This document shows positions 1 to 11,074 of a stretch of DNA of 64,000 nucleotides, piece after piece. The notes beneath the pieces are model-generated. The model was not told the DNA's origin, ran no database searches, and was given only the letters and a program-made list of their open reading frames with translations. Source of the DNA: Tulasnella sp. 424 (Eukaryota; Basidiomycota; Agaricomycetes; Cantharellales; Tulasnellaceae); contig WSUB01000177.1 in the NCBI GenBank assembly GCA_019633425.1, positions 1 to 64,000 on the forward strand, in the 5' to 3' direction. Positions within the stretch are counted from its first letter, which is position 1; every line of letters starts with the position of its first letter. Made by a program: the position numbers and the translations under genes.

Positions 1-104
1 GGTCACCCTTTCATCCAGAGACTCCCTTGATTCCAAGGTGAACCTCTTGCCTGTGGTCGTGTTGACCATTTTGCGAACTGGGATGAAGATGACGTAAACA
101 AAAT

Positions 105-2145
105 TAGGGATCATATCAAGGGTGGAAAAAGTCGATGTCAGACCTTTATAATTAGCTGGATCCAACCCCGGGCCTTCGACAAATCGCTGGAAGCCTCAGA
201 AAGGAGACCCACTAGACTAGACATCGGAACTATTTTGGACGTACCTACTCTCGCTTTTTCATCTTCCCCGTTCAATCTGTTTCACCCCGAAAACGATGGC
301 TTCGATGGGCGACCTCCTGGCAGGGTCGACCGGATAGGGTCAAACCTCCCCAGACAACCCGAATTACGTACCCCCAATACCTCTAGAAGACTTAGACCCA
401 GGTCTGATCAGCACGATTGAACCGAATGCTGTCCGAATGAGGGTACGTCCCGCCGTGCCGATGACGTGGGTTTAATTAGATGAGGTAGGGGGATTAAGTT
501 CCTTAATTGTTGGTTGCGGACAGGACGCCATGGCTATTGCAATCGATGAATCCAAACCTGAGGAGGAAAGACTTGTTGCGTTTGATGATATGGAACTTGT
601 AAGTTCAATGTGTGACTCTGTCCTTTCTGCCTGTTCTCACCACTGGCACCTTCCGCTCGGACAGCTACTATTAACAGAGGCACTAGCCGATTCTAATGGA
701 GTGACTGTCTATGTTGAGCTAAAACCGCTGTCACTATCAATACTAACGATCATCCCTGCCTTAGATATAGATATGGAAGTCCTAAGCTTTGGGAGCCCAT
801 TCTCAACTTGACCACATCACCAATACCGACAATATCCGCCCAAGCTTTATCGGTGATTGGAACCGCCGTGGAGTATAAGCCAGACTCGCAGACAACTGTA
901 AGTTACCCCTCTTGACCTTCTCCCCAGCACCGCAGCCTATCCTAATCGAGTTTTGGGCGTCCAGTTTCTCAAACATGAACCTTTCCCAACCATAATTAAC
1001 ACTCTGTATAGTGAGAAATCGGCGGATGACGTCCGAGAAATGCACTCTATATACTCTCTCGTATGCTCCCACATAATGGAGAAGCGGTGGTCAGGTTTAC
1101 GGAGGCTAAGGGTTGGAAGGCCCCCAAAGCCGTTTTTGAAGGTACGTTCCGAGTCGTGCCGCATCTGTTCATCAATCGATCATAATTCTATAGTCCACCC
1201 TTATCTTTTCTGCCCCAAGACCCACACATATCCGTCCGCCGGAAAGCCGCTCTTCTCCTGAACACGCTCCTACCCGGCGGTCCTCTTCCCTCCTCCACGC
1301 CGCCGTCGTCACTTCAAACCTTCGACTTGATCCACAGAGCGATTGACATGCACAACATCCCCCTCCTCTCTCACCTCCTCTATAGCCAACCCAAAACTGT
1401 TCGCCGACCAAACGCAATCCGACGCCTATTACGAAGAAACGGCCGTAAGAGGAGTGGTCACGTACTTGGAAGAGACGAAGAGGTCTCAAACGGATGTCGG
1501 GGAGGGCGTGAAGAAGGATTCACGAACGATTTTGGAGGAGAGAAAGACGGAGAGAGGCAAACGGTGGCGGTTGGAGGAGGAGTGGGATGTTTTGAGGGGG
1601 GCACTGGCATGCTGAGTGAGGGTGGCCTACCCGGAGCCGGCGTAGTTATACCGTTGACGGTATAGAGAACTGTAGTCGTGGACGCTATAATACAACACAT
1701 TTAATGCAATCTGTGAACGTCGAAACCATCGCGTTCTGCTATGAAGGTCATGATAAGATAGTTTGATGGAGGTTGAGCAAAGCAGGCTCGTTATTGTCGC
1801 GGAAATGGCAAGATCGTACTAGTCCAAGATTCGAGCGCGGTTTGCCAATGCCGAGTAATAGACTTCCGTTTAGCCACCAACCAACTCTGAAACGGGGTGG
1901 ACTCGGCAACACGGAATTCTGTCCAAGTACCGCCGGCATCAATCCTTCCTCTCGGTTTGGGAAGCGATGTTCAGAACCCTGCCTGGAGAGGAAGAAGGGA
2001 GTCGAAAGGAAAAATCAGAGGTAAAAGGTTTTACGAAATTCCCCGCTTGATTGGTGGGTTTCGAACTCCCGTTACCTCACGTGGTTTCAACTCGTTTCGA
2101 GGAATCGATCCCTGACACCAGTTTCCTTGATGCCATCACAATTGT
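105..2145. repeat. Tandem segmental duplication, copy A
   Basis: First copy of a direct duplication. The homology starts near an ATTAGGGATCAT block upstream of the FES1-like reading frame, runs through the whole gene and its 3' flank, and ends around the TTGATGCCATCACAA block near 2130. The same blocks recur in the same order about 2.4-2.6 kb downstream (copy B). Point changes, small indels and length differences are spread along the unit, so the duplication is not recent. Boundaries were read by eye and are approximate. Confidence 0.8.
296..1615 (+). pseudogene. FES1: FES1-like Hsp70 nucleotide-exchange factor, degraded copy A
   Basis: FES1/HspBP1 proteins are cytosolic armadillo-repeat factors that release nucleotide from Hsp70. 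The family pattern is visible in pieces: an LDPGLI segment before the first intron, AIAIDESK with GT donor after DDMEL, a WERFM-type armadillo core, the DPHISVRRKAALLLNTLL armadillo helix, and a C-terminal block with TAVRGVVTYLEE and RTILEERK, closing in RWRLEEEWDVLRGAL, which resembles the family C terminus. The copy is broken. The ATG at 296 is followed in frame by TAG at 335-337, one base is missing near 1040 relative to copy B, and one base is gained near 1365. The exon border near 1005 lacks a usable GT donor. I read it as a pseudogene. Sequencing error or unusual splicing could explain single lesions, but hardly all of them. Confidence 0.7.
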
Positions 2146-2732
2146 TGTCGCCACAGATTGAAGGTCTTCCAGTCGGTTGGAGGTGGGAGTAGAGGCGTTT
2201 GGAACGATGGCGTGCTGTGGGATGCCCTGTATGTGGGGGGGGGGGGGCGAAACGACGAGAGGTTAGGTTTGCAAGGGAAAAGGGTAATAAAGGCCAACGA
2301 GCGAGAGCACACCTAGCGGACACATCCGAGTTGATACAATATACAGCCCACAGGTTTCTTAAAGTCTCTCCTGCGATGCTCAGCGGAACATCAAAGTCTT
2401 GCCTGTGCGAGAGCTATGCAACTTAATAATTAAGCATGCAAGGTGCAGTTGTGAATGCGTATAATGTCGGTCTAGAGCTTTCGAGGATGGTGATCCCAGT
2501 GCGGAGGTATCTGAAGTCGGTGGGTCAGAGGATGTTAAGTATGTATGTATAAATGACGCCATAAGCCAAATTAGGGATCATGCAAAGGTGGGAAAAAGTC
2601 GATGTCAGTCTTGAAGCCTCAGAAAGGAGACCCACGAGCACTGTATTTCTAGTCAGCAAGGACATTGGAACTTGGACGCACCTACTCTCACTTTTTCATC
2701 CCCCCCCCCCCTCAAACTCTTACATCCCGAAA
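1666..2732. other. Gene-free spacer between the FES1-like copies
   Basis: Holds the 3' flank of copy A, unique sequence with a run of about eleven G near 2237, and the start of copy B with a C-run at 2700-2711. Short open frames here do not match between the two copies. I see no gene. Confidence 0.6.
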
Positions 2733-4735
2733 ATGATGGCTTCAGAACAGGGCCAAACCTCCCCAGACAACCCGGATTACGCACCCCCAAGACCTCTAGA
2801 GGAATTAGACCCAGGTCTGATCGACACGATTCTGGGTAAACCTAATGCTGTTCAAATGAGGGTCCGTCCCGCCATGCCGATGACGTTGGCTTCAATAGAT
2901 GGGGTTAGGGGAACTAAGTTCCTCAGTTGTTGGTTGCGAACAGGACGCCATGGCTATTGCGATAGATGAATCTGAATCCGAACAGGAAAGACGTGCTGCG
3001 CTTGATGACATGGAATTGGTAAGTCCAACGTGTGACTCTGTCCTTTCTGCCTGTTCTCACCACCTTCCGCTCGGACAGCTAATATTAATGGAATCACTAG
3101 CCGATAGTCGTAATGGTGTGACCATCCATGTCGAACTGGAACCGCTCTCACTACCAATACTGACGATCATCTCTGTCTTAGATCTGGATATGGAACTCCT
3201 AAAGCTAGTAATCGAATCACAAGACAATGCTGATGGTGCGATTATCTATTCTGAGCTGGGATTGCTTCGTACTCTCAATACTCACGACCATCTCCGCCTC
3301 TAGATATGGAAGTCCTAAAACTCTGGGAGCCCGTCCTCAACTTGACCACATCACCGATACCGACAATATCCTCTCAAGCTTTGAAGGTGGTTGGAACCGC
3401 CATAGAGAAAAACCCAAAATCGCAAAAATCTGTAAGTTACCCCCTCTTGACCTTCTCCCCAGCACTGCAGCCTTTTCTAATCGAGTTTTTGGGAGGTCCA
3501 GTTTCTCAAACACGAACCTTTCCCATAAGTAATTAACGCTCTGTCTAGTGAGAAATCGACGTTTGACGCTCGAGAAAAGGCGCTCTATGTACTCTCTCGT
3601 ACGCTCCGACATAATCGAGAAGCGGTGGTCAAGTTTACGGAGGCTCAGGGTTGGAAGGCCCTCAAAGCCGCTCTTGAAGGTGCGTTCATGTCGCCTCAGT
3701 CCATCAATGGATTGTAGTCCTTTAATCCGCTACCCTTGCCTTTTCTCGCCTAGACCCACACATAGCCGTCCGCCAAAAAAACGGCTTCCCTCCTGAACGA
3801 GCTCCTCCTACCCGACGGCACCCTTCCCTCCTTCCCGCCCTCACCACTTCAAACGTACGACTTAACCCACAGCGCGATCGACACGCACCAGATCCTCTCC
3901 TCTCTCACCTCCTCCACAGCCAACCCAAAACCGTTCGGCTGGAACGTCGACCAAAGGCAACCCAAGGCCGATTACGAAGAGAAAGCCGTACGAGTAGTCG
4001 TAACGTACTTGGAAGGGATGAAGGGGTCTCAAACGGATGTTGGGGAGGGGGTGAAGAGCGATTTACGAGCGATTTTGCAGGAGAGGAAAAAGAGGGAAGG
4101 GTTGGGGCTTGGAGGAGGACGGGTGGGATGTCTTGCAGAGGCATGCCGAATAACGGAAGGTGTGCCACCCGTCCTACGCTAGCCCGAACTGGCGTTATTG
4201 ATACCGTTGGTCGTGTAGAAGATTGTCGTCGTGAACACTTCAATACAACACATGTGATGAAAGCCAATATCATCGCAGCTTGCTAGAAGCTCATGATAAG
4301 ATCGTTTGATGGAAGTTGAGGCACAGTAAGTACACCCGTTATTATTGTCGCCGAAATGACAAACTCGTCCTCATATCGGTAAGCCTGGCAACGGATTGCC
4401 AACGCCGGCTGATAGACTTTCTTTTGGCTACCAATCAACTCTGAAGCGGGGTTAGAAGCTTTTAGAAGTGAAGCTCGGCAACACGGAATTCGCTCCAAGT
4501 ACCGCCGGCACCAAACTTTCCTCTCAGCCACAACATCTGGAAGAGCCAAAAGGAAAAACCCGAAGTTAAAAAATATGTTTACGAAATTCTCCACAGCCGC
4601 TTGATTTGTCGACGTGAAACGCCCGGTTTCTCGCGTGGTTTTGCCTGTTTCGAGAGACCCGACTCTGTTTGGTAACCTTTTGAGATGAAATCCCTGAACG
4701 CAACCTTCCCTTGATGCGATCACAAACGCGTCGCG
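2570..4735. repeat. Tandem segmental duplication, copy B
   Basis: Second copy of the duplication, in direct orientation. It repeats the promoter-side block (ATTAGGGATCATG), the complete gene body and the 3' flank with the CATGATAAGAT and GTTTGATGGA blocks, fading out near 4735. It is somewhat better preserved than copy A over the reading frame. The two copies have about the same length, but local indels shift the offset from about 2,437 at the ATG to about 2,550 at the 3' flank. Confidence 0.8.
2733..4182 (+). pseudogene. FES1: FES1-like Hsp70 nucleotide-exchange factor, copy B, probably broken
   Basis: Better preserved than copy A. The exons read as FES1: start MMASEQGQTSPDN, then LDPGLIDTILGKPNAVQMR (2733-2861); DAMAIAIDESE with DDMEL (2944-3018); LVIESQDNAD (3205-3235); then DMEVLKLWEPVLNLT with KVVGTAIEKNPKSQKS from 3304; EKALYVLSRTLRHNREAV with GWKALKAALEG (3549-3679); and a C-terminal exon with YEEKAVRVVVTYLEG and a stop at 4180. 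Two lesions stand out. The exon-4/exon-5 junction near 3520-3549 has no GT donor that keeps the frame, and the armadillo segment after EDPHIAVRQK carries a seven-A run (about 3775) that is one base too long to continue into TASLLNELLLPDG. A functional FES1 is expected elsewhere in the genome. If RNA shows an alternative splice, this could be an active divergent copy. Confidence 0.65.
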
Positions 4736-5602
4736 AGTCGTCGGGTCGCCACTTTCTGTTCGGGACGCTTCGATCAAAGAATGTTTCTGCACTTTTACTC
4801 GAAACGAAAACAATCAACGGCAAAAAAAAAAAAGAAAAGTTGTTGAGCCCAGGCCCATTCGAGCTTGATCATGGAGTGGCTTTATATTGGCTTTTGTTGA
4901 CCGAAAAAGTGGCTAATATCGGGTGTGAATGGTTTTGGGCGACGGAGAAGATCAGAGACAGACCCGTGCTTTCGAAATTCCAAATGGTGGAAACCTTTTT
5001 GAGGCAAAAGACAACAAGGGTCCATTCCCGGTATAGACCCCGCGGGACCGCCCGATCATTCGCGCGTGCAAATCCCCCCAGACAGCTGGGTCCGTGGGCC
5101 AATAATGTAAACGGAGATTGTTGAAGGTCTCCGTCCAGTAACGTGATTCTAAGAATGGGCAATATCACAACGTGGCTTGTCGTTAGCGCTGTTGCTGTCG
5201 CCAAAAAGTTACAGTAGTCAGGAAAAATCGCTGACGGGAGAGGAGGAATGAGGAAAGGTTTGGGGTATTTTAGACCGAGCGCCGGAAACCGAAAGTCGTC
5301 CCGCGAAACTTCTCTTCGACTTCTTCTCCCCCTTCATTCGAAGACGACCAAAACGAAAAACCCACACGCTTGTTCATCAACACTCCAACCAGTCAGCGAC
5401 TTGGTCAAATCGCGCTTAGCGTAAAAAAAAAATCGAAAACCTCTCTCGGCCTCCTTTTCTCTTCAAAAGTACTAGTTGTTCCATCAAAGCCTCCCTCGTC
5501 CCAAAAGCGTTCCCGCCCCTTCCCTGCCTTCGTGTCACAACCCACCACCTCGACACGCCCACCACCACTACCTACGTACAGCACGTACAAGCCCGTCCAA
5601 AA
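4183..5602. other. Spacer upstream of the G-alpha gene
   Basis: First 550 bases belong to duplication copy B. A 176-codon antisense frame at 4283-4813 is interrupted in copy A and is not taken as a gene. The final 250 bases are C/T-rich, which fits the 5' untranslated region of the G-alpha gene. Confidence 0.5.
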
Positions 5603-7661
5603 ATGTCTCCAGTCAACTCCTTCAACGACGAAGACCCACTCGCTCTCGCCATCCGGCCTCCAGCAGACGAGACCCCCCAACAACGCGAAGCTCGTTTGGC
5701 CGAAGAAGCAGCCGCGAAGAAAATCAGCGACGACATTGACGAGCAGATTCGCGCTGAGAGCAAGCGGAGGAAGGCGAGGGCTAAGAGGGAGATCAAAGTC
5801 CTCTTGCTTGGTGCGTAAACGGCCAACGCTCATGCGGATTGTAATTCCGACTGACGGGCGACTCCTCCCTCCCCCCCACGTCGCGTTGTGTGTATTCAGG
5901 TCAATCCGAGAGTAAGTCCGCCCCCGGGCTCCCCCCCCATTATGACGTCGTGCTCATAGCTTATATTCTATCTTATCAACGTAACAGGCGGCAAGAGCAC
6001 ATGTCTCAAACGTAGGTTTCGTTTCAGCCACGCATACATTTACTTTTTTCGCTTTCCTGCACAAGCCACAATCTAACCCACCGACGTTTTTCCTTCCTTC
6101 CTCTCAGAATTCCAACTGCTCTACGCACCACAATCATTCTCAGCAGAACGAGACTCGTGGAAATCCATCATCTACCTCAACCTCGTCAAATCCATCCGTA
6201 AAATCCTCGACGCCATCTCAGTCGAAGAAGAGGGCTTCTCCGATGACGGTGACGCGACGAGCACCAACGGCAAACCCACCTCAAAAGACGCGTTACGCTC
6301 CGGCACACCCATCTCCTTCTCCCCGACCGAAGACCCAAATTCACGTCAATCCACAGACGACACCTACGCCCAATTCGCAGCTATCAAATTACGTCTTTCC
6401 CCGCTCGCTTTGGCGGAAGAGCTCCTGATTCGCCGGTTAGCTGGACCGGGTGAGGAAGAGGCCACGCAGTTCGGGAGCTGGGCTCCCCACCAAGCGTCCT
6501 CCACCTCTAGGATAAAAGAAGTCTTTGTGCGCAGCTCGTCGAATTGGAAGAGGGGCCTGTTCTCTGGAGGACCTGGGTCCAAGGGCAAGGAGAACGGAGC
6601 GGCAGAGGCTGAGCGAAGGAGCGCGGAGAAGGACGACCCGATTGCGATCGTCAACGCGTGCCGGGAAGATATGGTCGCGCTCTGGAAAGACGCAAGCGTG
6701 CAGAGCATTTTGAGGAGGAAAGGGGTCAGGCTGGAGGAGCTGCCTGGATTGTGAGTCCTCCACTTCGCCCCGATCTTCCGGTCACAACTCGCTGACCTCC
6801 CACCCGAACAGCTACCTCAACGACATCAACCGAATAACATCCAAACACTACTCCCCCTCAAACCAAGACGTCCTCAACGCGCGCTTAAAAACCATCGGCG
6901 TCGTCGAGCACCTGTTCCAGCTCGAAAGCGGCGGCGAAAAGGGCGTCGACTGGCGCATCTTTGACGTCGGCGGGCACCGCGACCAGCGGCAGACGTGGGC
7001 GCCGTTCTTTGACGACGTCAACGCCATCATCTTCTTAGCGCCCATTTCGGCGTTTGATCAGGTCTTGGTCGAGGATAAGAAAGTCAATAGGATCGAGGAT
7101 AGTTTGTTGCTCTTCAGGAGCATTTGCGCGAACAAGTTGTTGGGCAAGGTACGCGAACGACAGTCTCTGTTCCGTTCGGCCAACAGGCTGGGATTGTTGA
7201 CCGAGGTTGCCGTTCTTTTGCGTTACAGGTCAACATCGTGTTGTTCCTCAACAAGATCGACATTCTCGAGAAGAAGCTCAAAGCGGGCGTTAAAGTCAGC
7301 AGATACGTTCGCTCGTACGGTGACCGACCAGTAAGCCTTTTCCGCTCGCCCTGCCGTTCCTCTAACTGCCTGCTCACTCACACTCTACCCCCACGTGTGT
7401 AGAACGAAGTCCAACAAGTGGCGAACTACTTCCTCACCAAATTCATCGCCGTCCACAAGGAAGCCACGCCGAACCCATTACGAGAGCTCTACCCGCATTT
7501 GACTAAAGTGACTGACACGGAAGCGACGGCTGCGTTGATTTCGGATGGTAAGTGCCGTTTCTGTTGACGTTCTTGGTCGCCTTGCTCATTGCGCTTTCCT
7601 TTATTTCACAGTGCGGGAGATGATTCTACGGAAACACTTGACGGATAGCAGTCTGATGTAG
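5603..7661 (+). CDS. Divergent heterotrimeric G-protein alpha subunit
   Basis: Guanine-nucleotide-binding alpha subunit; membrane-receptor signalling by family knowledge. Eight exons: 5603-5810, 5900-5911, 5988-6011, 6108-6750, 6812-7148, 7229-7330, 7403-7547, 7612-7661, giving 506 residues. The P-loop reads GQSESGKST and is assembled across two micro-exons of 12 and 24 nt. Switch I has ARLKTIGVVEH with the Arg finger and the Mg-binding Thr. Switch II reads DVGGHRDQRQTW, so the catalytic Gln of the usual DVGGQ is His. The base-specificity motif is FLNKIDILEKK, and the C-terminal helix ends HLTDSSLM without the pertussis-toxin Cys. The helical domain carries a long low-complexity insertion (about residues 115-250), and the N terminus lacks the MGxxxS myristoylation signal. 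These traits mark a basidiomycete-specific noncanonical subunit, not an orthologue of GPA1-GPA3. Receptor and effector partners are unknown. Confidence 0.93.
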
Positions 7662-8529
7662 ATGAGGCGCACGATTCTTCCACAACTACTTAAACTGACC
7701 CGTTCGTCCTCGCTCGATAGCCGCTAGATTGAACTTTTTTGCGAATTACTCCCCCTCCCCCTCTTTGACATGTACAATTGATTTGTCTTGGCCTATCTCA
7801 CTCCCTTTTCCCGCTACTTACAAAACACACCTACTGAACTTAAATATCTTTTCGGCTTTTCGAAATCTACTTACAGACACTCCCTTGCATAACCGGCTTT
7901 TGTTTCCTCCTCTTTTTACTTTAAACGCTACGATGTATCTACGTTTTGTTGATTGGATTTTTTCATGTTGTTTTTGGTTGGCATCCTGGACTGGTCTACA
8001 TATTGCCTGTGCTGTGTGGAAGTGCGCGTCGAAACGGAATCAGAGCGAGGCGACGTTGTGTGCGCAGCAACTGCGCTGAAATGATCCGTTTGAAGGTTCA
8101 GGCCCGTCTGCAGATCCGGGGAACTCATGTATCCTGACTCATTCTCGCCCTCCATGGGCAGTGTGAAATCCAAGTGCGTGTTTCTTTCAAGTTTACGGCG
8201 CACTCGAGACCCTCAGCATCACCGCCGTATAATCACGTGACGTGAAGACCGCCCCAGAAGCGACAAACCTCCCCTCGACTGAGGCTCGGTAGAGAAGAAC
8301 ACCGAAGCTCGTATCCCCGTATGGGGAGTATATTACAATTTAGTATGGTAATGGGATGAATGAGAGTCGTGTTAGGGGCGTGTACGCATCTTTTAGCACA
8401 ACGGACAACCTTTGATTAGGTAACACAGCCACGCATCCCCCGAAATTAATATCACTACCAACACCCTGACCAACCTCAAGGCTCGATTTTTACATTTCCC
8501 CCTCCCCACCCTCTCACCCATCACCAAGC
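7662..8529. other. 3' flank of G-alpha and promoter side of the gag-like gene
   Basis: T-rich stretch after the stop consistent with a 3' untranslated region, followed by non-coding sequence. The last 60 bases before 8530 are pyrimidine-rich, as in many fungal leaders. No gene is seen. Confidence 0.5.
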
Positions 8530-9731
8530 ATGTCCGTTGAAAGTGAGCATATCCTCCCTCCAACCACTGAAAAGAAACCAACTTTTACTGAACTTTTTGG
8601 CGGGGCACTATCAAGAAAAACCAAGAATAGAAAAACCTCCAAAGCTTTCGGATGGCCACGAGGACCCTGTGTTCGAAGGAAAAGGAGGGTTGGAAGCTGA
8701 AGCGTTCGTTCGCGCCATACGACAAAACGTGTTTCGGGCCGGGAGACAAGATGCGGATAGATGGATAGCTCAGTTCGCAGCGACGTGCTTTGCCGGGGAT
8801 GCTCTGCGGTGGCACGCGAGTTTGGACGACGACGTGCAGAACAGTTGGAAGGCGTTGCAACGGGCCATGTTCATTCAGTACCCGGCACCGAAGCGGAGAC
8901 AGCAGATAAGGAGAGAGTCGATAGCAGCTCCGGTCCCGAGAAAGGGGAGGATAAGGGTGCAGATTGAGGATGTCGGAGCCGTTGCGTTCGTATCGAGGTC
9001 GGTTGGAAGGCACGGCCAGTACTTTACGACCAACAACGCTTCGAACGCTCTGCAAGTCGAATGCGATCCTGCTGATGGCTCGAAGCGGATAAGACTCTTG
9101 GTGAGTCGTTCGTTCCCTGTCCAGTTCCTCCTATCCTTTGATACTCACCTTGGTTTCCCCCCCCCCCCCCGACGCAGAACGCTACGACCGAACATGACTG
9201 GCTAGGGATCTCATGGGACGAAACACCATCCAACTGGGGCCTTGGCTCACCATGGTAAGCTCATTTTCACGTCCCATACACTCGGTGGTCATGGGTCTCA
9301 TTCGGCGTGTCGCAGTTGGGCTGTGGTAGTTGGCGTGATCAGGAACAACCGCAAATCAATGATCTCCACGTCCTCGCGATGCGAAGGACCAACGAAAGCT
9401 GTGACGTGGGATATTTCCAACGATGGCGGACTCGTGCCAATGTGGGAGCGAGAAGACGGAGGTACGTTCTTCGAAATCGACCCTATTATTAGTTAATGGT
9501 ACTCAAGGGGACCTCGGGACGTTTTTCAGAACAATTCCCACTCGAAGCGACCATGCAAGTCTCCTCTTCAAAAACTGGAACGTTGGTTCTCGTCTTTGAC
9601 TTCAATTCCTTCTCGTCGCTGCAGGACCGGCCTTACCATCGTGCGGTACGTCCCACGCTAAATTTCAGTCCCTCCTTCCTTCTTCCGCTGACTTCCATCC
9701 CCGATAGCGCCTCGTATTCGAACCTTTATGA
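8530..9731 (+). CDS. Gag-like basidiomycete protein of unknown function
   Basis: Six exons (8530-8542, 8631-9100, 9178-9254, 9316-9461, 9530-9645, 9708-9731) give 281 residues. The N-terminal half has the pattern of retroelement capsid (Ty3-type gag) domains: GKGGLEAEAFVRAIRQ, DRWIAQFAATCFAGDALRW and WKALQRAMFIQYP. After a basic KGRIRV segment comes an unrelated C-terminal half with WLGISWDE, VVGVIRNN and TWDISNDGGLVPMW. No protease, reverse transcriptase or long terminal repeat is visible, so this looks like a stand-alone, possibly domesticated gene. Such proteins recur in Agaricomycetes by my recollection of the family, but no function is established to my knowledge. A second member is cut by the window end at 63581-64000. 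The start was chosen because the ATG at 8530 splices in phase to the conserved frame; the first intron (88 nt) is the least certain part. Confidence 0.7.
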
Positions 9732-9953
9732 CGTCATTCTACCACTATCACTTGTATACCCTACGGATTATGCGGCTATGTACCCTTCCCAGATAATGCA
9801 ACCCACTTTATGCCAGCTTTCTCTCCTCGAGGCCTGTCGATGACGAGACCCTGTGCTCGGATTCACTTTTCAAGTCACATTCAAAAGCTCGAGACGGATC
9901 TAGGTAGCACACACGAAAACCCTTCCGACTATAACCAAACATTCATACTCTTC

Positions 9954-10561
9954 TCAGGTGTCATTAAAATCGGGCTTCGCCGTCAACCTCGGCATGGCCC
10001 AAATCCGGACGTCTTTGCTCGCGTCCTCCCAAACAACAACAGCATACTGCTTCTTGACCACTGCCCTTTTACCCCATCCACCGGAAGGTTTATTGGTGGT
10101 CGTAACGACTAACGCCGCGTGTTTATCTCCAGGATTCTTGGATGTCCTATCCCAGTGATTGCTGACATCGCCATCGCTCGGACGCCCGTCTTTCGGCTGT
10201 TTCCCAGGATGCGTGTGGAACTCGACTAAGATCTTGGATCCTTGAGGAGCGGCTCGGAAGCGCTCGATGTTTATGTTGTTGTTGTTTCCTTTTGCTGAGT
10301 TGATAAATGGGCGAGCACCGCCGTCCTTGATGTAGATCCCTCCACCGTATTCGACTTTATCCCTCACTCCGTCTTCCCAGAGCTTTACGAGATTGGTCGC
10401 CTCGGTGGAGAGAATTTTGGAGAGCGTCCATTCTCCGACGATGGGCGTGCTCAGGAGGGTATCTCACCAGGAGGGATACAGATGTCAGTCCTCAGCCCTA
10501 TGAGCGCTGCCTGTCATGAGAGGGAAAACTCACCCCGAACGGTGTCGTCAGAGGTCGACAT
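9954..10561 (-). CDS. Small JAMM/JAB-like putative metalloprotease
   Basis: Two exons (10534-10561 and 9954-10462) joined by a 71-nt intron give 178 residues. The core motif is EFHTHPG followed by RPSDGD, i.e. HxH-x10-SxxD, the zinc-ligand pattern of JAB1/MPN/Mov34-type metalloproteases, with a longer spacer than the usual seven residues. A KILVEFHTH strand and an AALVVTTTN strand fit the fold. There is no second domain, signal peptide or membrane segment. Proteasome and signalosome JAMM subunits have a different context, so I think this is closer to the bacterial-type JAB/DUF4329-like group, which is inference. It converges on the gag-like gene with a 222-bp gap. Substrate unknown. Confidence 0.6.
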
Positions 10562-11074
10562 GTTGAAGAGGTCTAATCTGAGATCAAGCTCCGGGCGACG
10601 CGCCTCTCTTTATACCCGTTGCTCCTCTCGTGTCCTTTAACGGATTTGAGCGGCTGCGGGGCGATATCGGGGAGTCCAGATATCCTTGGCGGCATCGATT
10701 CGACGCCATCCATTGACTTCATAGTAAGGTTTTGTGACATTTTGGGTTATAACTACGAATGTGTAGCCATAGGCAAGCCCCTAGTTCTGAGCGCTAGAAG
10801 CGGGCTTGTCGAGGCAGCCAACTGAAGTTCCCGTCGAATCTCCGATTAGTAAATCTTTACACATTGCTAGTTAATTGTGAAAAGCAATAGCATGGGAGGG
10901 TTCAGAAGCCTCAAAAGGTCATTCCGATGAGAGTGAATTGAGGGCGGTGGCCGTCTCAAGCTGCGTTACACAAGCCAAGCAAACTGCCGGTTCAGCGGAC
11001 GAACACGCTATAACGATCTTCTATTTTCACAATGATAGCTTCTTTCAACGATAAACAGATATACTCGTAAGCTA
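10562..11074. other. Intergenic region, no gene seen
   Basis: Upstream side of the JAMM-like gene and 3' side of PHA2. Open frames are short and without recognisable content. Confidence 0.5.

Noticed and set aside
2040..2115. tRNA-like stretch with a GTTCGAA core on the minus strand
   Set aside because: The T-arm pairs over only about three bases, no acceptor or anticodon arm can be drawn, and the homologous stretch in copy B has diverged.
3432..3470. 39-nt intron-like segment in FES1 copy B
   Set aside because: It has GT and AG ends and keeps the frame, but is shorter than other introns here, and copy A's counterpart (38 nt) would shift frame; cannot be decided.
4283..4813. 176-codon antisense open frame in the flank of duplication copy B
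   Set aside because: The corresponding frame in copy A is interrupted and the amino-acid sequence shows no known domain; likely chance.
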